Positions 45,366-50,261 of a DNA stretch of 50,261 bases are shown here, in pieces. Source of the DNA: a virus. The notes beneath the pieces were generated by a model that made no database searches, was not told where the DNA came from, and saw nothing but the letters and a program-made list of their open reading frames with translations. The stretch is from IMG/VR virus record IMGVR_UViG_3300045775_000006, positions 1 to 50,261 of that record. One strand, 5' to 3'. The position numbers and the translations under genes were made by a program. Position 1 is the stretch's first letter. The number at the start of each line of letters is the position of its first letter.

Positions 45366-46088
45366 ATGTCCCTTACAGCACAGCCATCTGGCCTGGTGCC
45401 TGCGTACCACCCGTCGGGTGAGATTCGCAGCATCGTCCACGAAGGCATCCTGATGCCGGGCACCAACGTCGCGATCAACAAGGGACAACCTGTGTTCCTG
45501 TTCCGCGGTACCGGTGCGGCTCAGAACGGCGTGACCATCCCAAGTGGTCAAGTCGTACTCGTCCCCTTCAACCCAGCGAGCATCGGCAACGCCGGTTCCG
45601 CGCTGACAACCAACACTCTCGTCCTGGCACAGCCGATCTACGGTGTGTTCGCCGGTTGCGAGTACCAAGACGTCACGGGTGCGTGGCAGGAATCGAACTT
45701 CTGGCCAGCCGGTCAGGTTTGCTTCCCTGGCACCTTCGTCCGCGCCATCATCTGGCAGGACCCGCTGATCGAGTACACCATCCAGACCGACGCAGCCCTC
45801 GTGGTTGCAACGACTCTGGGCGATGGCCTCTCGCGCTTCGATGGTCTGCAAGGGCAGCTCAACCAGGCAACGATGGCGAACGCCGCATCGCCTCCCGGTG
45901 TGGGCCTCTCGCAGTGCACCTTCCTCGGTGGTGTCGGCAACCTGGTGGCCAAGGGCACCCAGGGTCAGCTGCAAATCACCAAGGTCGACCCATCCATTCT
46001 CAACCAAGCTCCGAATGACCCGTTCCTGCAGGTTCAAGTGCGTATCGCGCTACCTCAGACGGCGGCCAACATTCCGAGCACTATCTAG
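45366..46088 (+). CDS. Probable head decoration or minor capsid protein
   Basis: 240 residues, beta-rich, no signal (MSLTAQPSGLVPAYHPSGEI; VFLFRGTGAAQNGVTIPSGQ). Composition and position directly upstream of the major capsid gene suit a decoration protein. The preceding spacer (45304-45365) holds GAGAG/CTCTC and GGGTT/AACCC repeats but no clear promoter. Confidence 0.6.
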   Translation: MSLTAQPSGLVPAYHPSGEIRSIVHEGILMPGTNVAINKGQPVFLFRGTGAAQNGVTIPSGQVVLVPFNPASIGNAGSALTTNTLVLAQPIYGVFAGCEYQDVTGAWQESNFWPAGQVCFPGTFVRAIIWQDPLIEYTIQTDAALVVATTLGDGLSRFDGLQGQLNQATMANAASPPGVGLSQCTFLGGVGNLVAKGTQGQLQITKVDPSILNQAPNDPFLQVQVRIALPQTAANIPSTI

Positions 46089-46098
46089 GAGCGCGTAA

Positions 46099-47016
46099 AT
46101 GGCTGTCCCAATGCGAAGTACAGACTTCCGCAACATCGTTGAGCCAATCCTCAACGAAGAGTTCGACGGAGTCTACGAGCAACGCGCAGACGAGTGGAAC
46201 CAGGTCTTCAAGCAGATCACCGGTATCCCGCGTTCCTACCATGAAGAGCCCGTGCTCTTCGGCTTCAGCGCCGCTCCGCTGCTGCCTGACGGTCAACCGG
46301 TCACGTACCAAGCTGGCGGCCAGCTGTTCGTGTACCGCTATTTCTACCAGGTCTACGGCCTAGCGTTCGCGCTGACCAAGGTCCTTGTCGAAGACGGTGA
46401 CCACATCCGTATCGGTGCGACGTACTCGCGCCACCTCGCTCAGTCCCTGATCGAGACCAAGGAAACCCTGTGCGCCAACGTGATCAACCGAGCCTTCAAC
46501 AGCTCGTTCATCGGTGGTGACGGTGTCTCCCTCGTCAACGCAGCTCACCCGATCCAGAACGCGGGTTCGTTCAGCAACATCCTCGGCACAGCGGCAGCGC
46601 TCAGCCAGACGTCGCTCGAACAGATCCTCATCCAGATCCGCGGCGCGGTCGACAACAACGGCAAGAAGATCCGCCTTGAGCCCAAGAAGCTCGTCGTTGC
46701 CCCAAGCAACGTGTTCCAGGCTGAAGTCCTGCTGAAGTCGGTCCTCCGTACCGGCACAACCAACAACGACATCAACCCCATCAAGTCGATGGGTCTCCTG
46801 TCGGGTGGTCAAGCGAACCTGTCGCGTCTGACCAGCAACACCGCCTGGTTCGTCCAGACGGACGCCCCAGAGGGCCTGAAGCTGGTGAACCGCCGCTCCC
46901 TGCAGAAGAGCATGGAAGGCGACTTCGAGACCGACTCGATCCGCTACAAGGCCACCGAGCGCTACGCCGTAGGTTTCACTGACCCACGCGCGCTCTTCGG
47001 TACCCCGGGACTCTGA
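46099..47016 (+). CDS. Major capsid protein
   Basis: 305 residues with SD GGAGCG. MAVPMRSTDFRNIVEPILNE starts an N-arm; AHLAQSLIETKE/VNAAHPI and the C-terminal KLVVAPSNVFQAEVLLKSVL ... AWFVQTDAPEGLKLVNRRSL follow the pattern of Mu gpT-like HK97-fold capsid proteins. Position after scaffold and decoration genes and before a 13-bp hairpin supports the call. Such a hairpin could stabilise a very abundant mRNA. Confidence 0.85.
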   Translation: MAVPMRSTDFRNIVEPILNEEFDGVYEQRADEWNQVFKQITGIPRSYHEEPVLFGFSAAPLLPDGQPVTYQAGGQLFVYRYFYQVYGLAFALTKVLVEDGDHIRIGATYSRHLAQSLIETKETLCANVINRAFNSSFIGGDGVSLVNAAHPIQNAGSFSNILGTAAALSQTSLEQILIQIRGAVDNNGKKIRLEPKKLVVAPSNVFQAEVLLKSVLRTGTTNNDINPIKSMGLLSGGQANLSRLTSNTAWFVQTDAPEGLKLVNRRSLQKSMEGDFETDSIRYKATERYAVGFTDPRALFGTPGL

Positions 47017-47034
47017 TCTAGGGTCCAATCCGCG

Positions 47035-47083
47035 GAGTTACCCACCGAACTTGTAATCCGGTGGGTAACTCCCGGCCTCTTTT
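47035..47083 (+). terminator. 13-bp hairpin after the capsid gene
   Basis: GAGTTACCCACCG (47035-47047) and CGGTGGGTAACTC (47059-47071) are perfect complements with an 11-nt loop. A TTTT follows only after 8 nt (47080-47083), so it may be a partial terminator or an mRNA 3' stabiliser. Confidence 0.7.
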
Positions 47084-47162
47084 CTCCCACCAACCAGCGG
47101 AAGCTCTCGTCGACCCCGGAAGGCGCAGTGCAGGGCACGATCCGAAAAAGGTAGTAACTCTC

Positions 47163-48407
47163 ATGCGTACATCCCTCAACGGTCCCGTCATTCTTTTCGG
47201 GAACGACAACCCACAGCAGATTTCTGACACTGATGCTGGCCCGAACATCGACTACCAGGCCAATGCGGTTCTGGACTCTCGCTACGTCTCCCAGGTAACT
47301 GCCGCTGGCGAAGGCGCCCAGGGCGGCGTCCTGTGCTGGTCAAACCCGGTCGAGATGGAGCTTCTGAGCTACATCCCGGCGGCTCCTGGCGCCGCGAACA
47401 TCGCCGCCGCGCAGGCCCCCACCATCGGTGGGTTCTTCACTCTCGCCACCTCGCAAACCAACGCCGTCTGCGCGAACATCCCCCTCGTGCCGCAGGGCAC
47501 CGCAATCCAGCCAAGTTCTGTCACCACCCCGGTGCTGGCGCTTGACTTTGGTTTCGCTGTGGTCACCACGACCACGGCGGCTGCAACCGCGAACATCCTG
47601 ACGATCACCGGCCCCAGCCCGACAGGGTACACGGGCACGGCCACATACGGCTCGCGCTTCTTCTACCCGGGTCAGCGCATCCTGGTGGGCGGCGCTGGCA
47701 ATGCGGCGGGCACGGTCCCGCTGTCGACGGTGGTCCTCGCGACCGACCGTTACGCGGCCCCGGGTTACGCGGTGCAAGCCGCTGGCACGGTGCTGATCGC
47801 AAACCCCGCGCTCTTCGCTGGTACCAACCTCCCGGTGGGCACGGCGGATCAAGAGTACGGCGTCGCCGTGAAACCGGTCGTCAAGGCCGGTGCGGCGCGC
47901 GTGTACGACCCCGCTCAGATGGGCACCCGTCAGGTGATCGTGACCGCCTCCGGTGCCTCCACGGGCACGGTGACGATTCGCGGTTACGACATCTACGAGC
48001 AGCAGATGTCTGAGACCCAGACCATCGTGGGCACGGGCGTCACGGCACCCAAGAAGGCCTTCGCGTACGTCTCCAGCGTGCAGCTGAACCTGGGTTCGAC
48101 GCTGGCGGGCACGCTCTCGGTGGGCACGAATAGCACGATTGGGTTGCCGATCCGCACGGACGAGTTCGAGTACTCCTCGCTGTTCGTCAATGGCACGCAG
48201 ATCTTAACCAGCGCCAACATCACGTTTGCTGACCAGACCCCAGTCGCGACCAGCACCACGGGCGATGTCCGTGGTACGTACGCGATGCAGACCGCACCGA
48301 ACGGCACCACGAACCGTGTGGTGTACTTCTACCAGAAGCCCATCGCCACGGCGAAGGTCAGCACCAACATCGACTTCCGTGGGTATACCGGCGTCGTGAA
48401 CGCGTAG
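47163..48407 (+). CDS. Beta-rich virion protein (414 aa)
   Basis: The ATG at 47163 is chosen over an earlier in-frame ATG (47061) because the latter falls inside the hairpin region. Ala/Thr/Gly/Val-rich, beta-type throughout, no Lys-rich tail. VIVTASGASTGTVTIRGYDI and FVNGTQILTSANITF recall phage structural proteins with Ig-like or tube folds. A head fibre, tail or decoration component is possible; not assigned. Confidence 0.65.
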   Translation: MRTSLNGPVILFGNDNPQQISDTDAGPNIDYQANAVLDSRYVSQVTAAGEGAQGGVLCWSNPVEMELLSYIPAAPGAANIAAAQAPTIGGFFTLATSQTNAVCANIPLVPQGTAIQPSSVTTPVLALDFGFAVVTTTTAAATANILTITGPSPTGYTGTATYGSRFFYPGQRILVGGAGNAAGTVPLSTVVLATDRYAAPGYAVQAAGTVLIANPALFAGTNLPVGTADQEYGVAVKPVVKAGAARVYDPAQMGTRQVIVTASGASTGTVTIRGYDIYEQQMSETQTIVGTGVTAPKKAFAYVSSVQLNLGSTLAGTLSVGTNSTIGLPIRTDEFEYSSLFVNGTQILTSANITFADQTPVATSTTGDVRGTYAMQTAPNGTTNRVVYFYQKPIATAKVSTNIDFRGYTGVVNA

Positions 48408-48416
48408 GGCTGAGCC

Positions 48417-48818
48417 ATGAAGCTCACCCAGTACAACGTCGTTTACACGGGCGTCACGGCCATCGGGGCCAGCGCGAACCCGGCTGTCATCGGATCGCAA
48501 GGTGGCGCGGCAGAGGCCGTACCGGTGATCCCTGTCGACAGCCGCTCGAACCCGGTCAACGTCTGGGGCTCGATCCTCAGCGCTGGCGCGACGTACGCTC
48601 TGCAGTACACAACCTCGGACGTATACGCTCCGGGGTACAACGCGGCCACCGACCTAATGTGGACCACTGTCCCAAGTGCTCCAACCGGTTCGACTGGCAA
48701 CGCGCCATTCAACATCACAGCCCTAGGCATCACTGGCATCCGTCTGAACGTCACGGTCAACCCGACCGGCGTGACGCTGGGACCAGTCTTCCAGAGCGAC
48801 AGCACAGTAGGCGCGTAA
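48417..48818 (+). CDS. Small beta-rich virion protein (133 aa)
   Basis: ATG at 48417, with GGGCTGAG upstream. Beta strands rich in Val/Thr/Gly/Asn (NVVYTGVTAIGASANPAVIG; ITGIRLNVTVNPTGVTLGPV). Similar in style to the preceding gene, so both may belong to the same sub-structure. No family recognised. Confidence 0.65.
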   Translation: MKLTQYNVVYTGVTAIGASANPAVIGSQGGAAEAVPVIPVDSRSNPVNVWGSILSAGATYALQYTTSDVYAPGYNAATDLMWTTVPSAPTGSTGNAPFNITALGITGIRLNVTVNPTGVTLGPVFQSDSTVGA

Positions 48819-48819
48819 C

Positions 48820-50261
48820 ATGGCAGTCAAGTACGTCAACGAGTTCGAATTCCCTAGCGACTTCGGCTTCCAGAAGTCCAGCAAGGTGGGCACGACTGTG
48901 CCCGGCAAGCACGGCAGCAAGCAAGCCTTCAAGCACGGCGGGCACGCATCGACACCGCAGCCGTACAAGCACGGCGGCCACATGGACCCGAAGGGTGCCT
49001 CCACCTCGCGCGACACAGGCATCTCGAAGCCAGCTCACAAGCTCGGCGGCGCGATCCAGGGTCCGCAGTCCAAGTACGCTACCTACACCAAGAAGAATCC
49101 CGTCAGCCCGACAACTGGCGCTGGCGCGGACAACCTCAAGTACAAGCATGGCAACGACCACATCATCGCCAAGACCAAGGGCGAGAAGTCGAGTGGCGTA
49201 GAGGCCCCGGCGTTTAAGCACGGCGGCAAGGCCGAGCGCAACGCAGCCATTGCGAAGGCTCACGCGAAGCACCACCACGCCAAGGGTGGCTCGATCTCGG
49301 CGGACATCGCCGACGCACCGGTACCGATGGGCAAGAAGCCCGCCTGGAACCGCGACGACGCGACCAGCCCAGGCAGCGCGAAGCGCTCGCCCCCGAAGCA
49401 GGGCATGAAGAACAGCAAGGCCGCTAGCGACAAGTTCGCAGCCGATGGCGAGAACACCAAGCCAGCTACGAAGCAGGAAGGTGACGTCGAGCGCATGAGC
49501 GGCTTCAGCGACTTCAAGAAGGGCGGCAAGGTCAAGAAGGCCAAGGGTGGGCATGCCACGACTCCGCAGCGCTACAAGGAAGGCGGCCACGCCAAGGGCT
49601 GCAGCTGCAAGATGTGCTCCGGTGGCGCCGCGATGAAGGAAGGCGGCTACCTGGGAGAGGGCGTCAGCACCAAGGACACGTACAAGAAGGGCGGCCAGCA
49701 CGACCGCATCAAGAACCTCGGTCACTACGCCCACGGCGGCAAGGTGAAGGACGCGAGCAAGTACGAGCACGCCGCTGGCACTCCGAAGAAGAGCCACGAC
49801 GGCACGAAGTCCGAGAAGCCAAGCGCGAAGCACGTCCCTCAGCACCCGCACGCGGGCGCGAGCGTGCACTCCAAGGTGAAGGCTGGCCCTGAGTCGACAG
49901 CGAAGCCGCACGACGGCGCCGCGGCGACCCGCAGCGAAGTGAAGAGCGCCGAGCCGCACATGGCCGGTGGCGGCCTCACCCGCGGTACCTCGGGCAAGCG
50001 CAACGCCGCGATCCACGCACACGAAAAGATGAAGGCCCATGGCGGCCCCGGCCTTGGCGCCCTCGCGGCGGTCCTCGGCGGCGCAGGCCCCGGTGGCGCG
50101 ATGAAGCAGCCACCAGGCCCAGGAATGGGTCCTCCACCTCCTGGGATGGCCCCAGGCATGGGATCGCCTCCGGGTGGTCCGATGGGTGGCATGGCACCTC
50201 CTCCGGGCGGCGCGATGGGCCCAGGCGGTCCTGGTGGCATGTCGCACGGTGGCAAGGTCAC
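48820..50261 (+). CDS. Lys/His/Gly-repeat virion-type protein, truncated at window edge
   Basis: ATG at 48820, 2 nt after the upstream stop; the frame is open to the window end (480 codons). An ordinary N-terminal 20 residues is followed by a disordered region with repeated FKHGG, YKHGG, YKEGG and KKGGK/H motifs. A CSCKMCSGG cluster lies at about 265. Then comes a Gly/Pro/Met-rich tail (GMGPPP, GGPMGGM). The composition matches the first ORF of the window and the reading frame fits across the ends. Probably a virion protein; it may bind DNA, metal or glycan (speculative). Confidence 0.75.
   Translation, partial: MAVKYVNEFEFPSDFGFQKSSKVGTTVPGKHGSKQAFKHGGHASTPQPYKHGGHMDPKGASTSRDTGISKPAHKLGGAIQGPQSKYATYTKKNPVSPTTGAGADNLKYKHGNDHIIAKTKGEKSSGVEAPAFKHGGKAERNAAIAKAHAKHHHAKGGSISADIADAPVPMGKKPAWNRDDATSPGSAKRSPPKQGMKNSKAASDKFAADGENTKPATKQEGDVERMSGFSDFKKGGKVKKAKGGHATTPQRYKEGGHAKGCSCKMCSGGAAMKEGGYLGEGVSTKDTYKKGGQHDRIKNLGHYAHGGKVKDASKYEHAAGTPKKSHDGTKSEKPSAKHVPQHPHAGASVHSKVKAGPESTAKPHDGAAATRSEVKSAEPHMAGGGLTRGTSGKRNAAIHAHEKMKAHGGPGLGALAAVLGGAGPGGAMKQPPGPGMGPPPPGMAPGMGSPPGGPMGGMAPPPGGAMGPGGPGGMSHGGKV

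Noticed and set aside
48757-50247. 496-codon ORF antisense to the KHGG-repeat gene
   Set aside because: Low-complexity Leu/Ala/Arg translation of the repeats; the sense frame starts right after a stop with good context.
1-50261. Prophage or integrated element
   Set aside because: No integrase, excisionase, attachment-site duplication or flanking bacterial gene was found. The tRNAs are phage-array genes, not a lone tRNA target.

Overview
This window is GC-rich DNA of a tailed bacteriophage. Terminase, portal, scaffold-like and capsid genes, internal virion proteins, a replication and nuclease block and a dense tRNA array are all recognisable. There is no rRNA, no ribosomal protein and no ordinary bacterial metabolic gene. 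Genes are packed tightly, with many 1-4 nt ATGA/GTGA overlaps and frequent GTG starts. A gene with a signal peptide and an outer-membrane beta-barrel character (33012-33527) suggests a Gram-negative host. No integrase, CRISPR array or insertion sequence was seen.

Layout. (1) 1-11073, rightward: large virion or ejection-type proteins, a band-7/SPFH protein, an HTH-metallophosphoesterase and a 1162-residue polyvalent-type protein. (2) 11060-18658, leftward: about 20 early-type genes. They include an SSB-like protein with an acidic DDDIPF tail, two HNH proteins, a SprT-like metalloprotease, two probable dNTP hydrolases, a von Willebrand A protein and small membrane proteins. (3) 18659-18936: an AT-rich divergent region with short tandem and inverted repeats, candidate promoter/operator and possible replication origin. 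(4) 18937-34989, rightward: helicase-loader-like proteins, a DnaB-type helicase, Ref-like, VRR-NUC and Cas4/RecB-like nucleases, an RNA ligase, a UvrD-type helicase, a PagL-like outer-membrane protein, a terminase small-subunit candidate and many small unknowns. (5) 34968-41321: terminase large subunit, portal, endonuclease VII-like protein and a GroES-like co-chaperonin. (6) 41399-43585: 25 tRNA genes with encoded CCA that together cover all 20 amino acids. (7) 43710-50261: scaffold-like protein, head proteins, major capsid protein and a lysine/histidine/glycine-repeat protein running off the right edge.

The ORF leaving the right edge and the ORF entering the left edge would join in frame, and both are rich in GGM/PPG and K-H-G-G. 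The window may therefore be a complete circularly permuted genome of 50,261 bp cut inside one structural gene (inference). If so, this phage has no recognisable DNA polymerase, primase, RNA polymerase, endolysin or tail tube/fibre gene. It would borrow the host replisome through its own helicase and loaders, and its lysis and tail genes would be unrecognised.

How the parts fit. The helicase, loader-like proteins, SSB-like protein and nucleases form a replication-recombination kit. The tRNA array plus RNA ligase looks like a translation self-sufficiency and tRNA-repair kit. The co-chaperonin sits beside the head genes. The PagL-like, band-7 and small membrane proteins probably act on the host envelope. 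The calls most open to doubt are the many small genes of unknown function and three structurally odd tRNAs: Val(TAC), Lys(CTT) and Ile(GAT).
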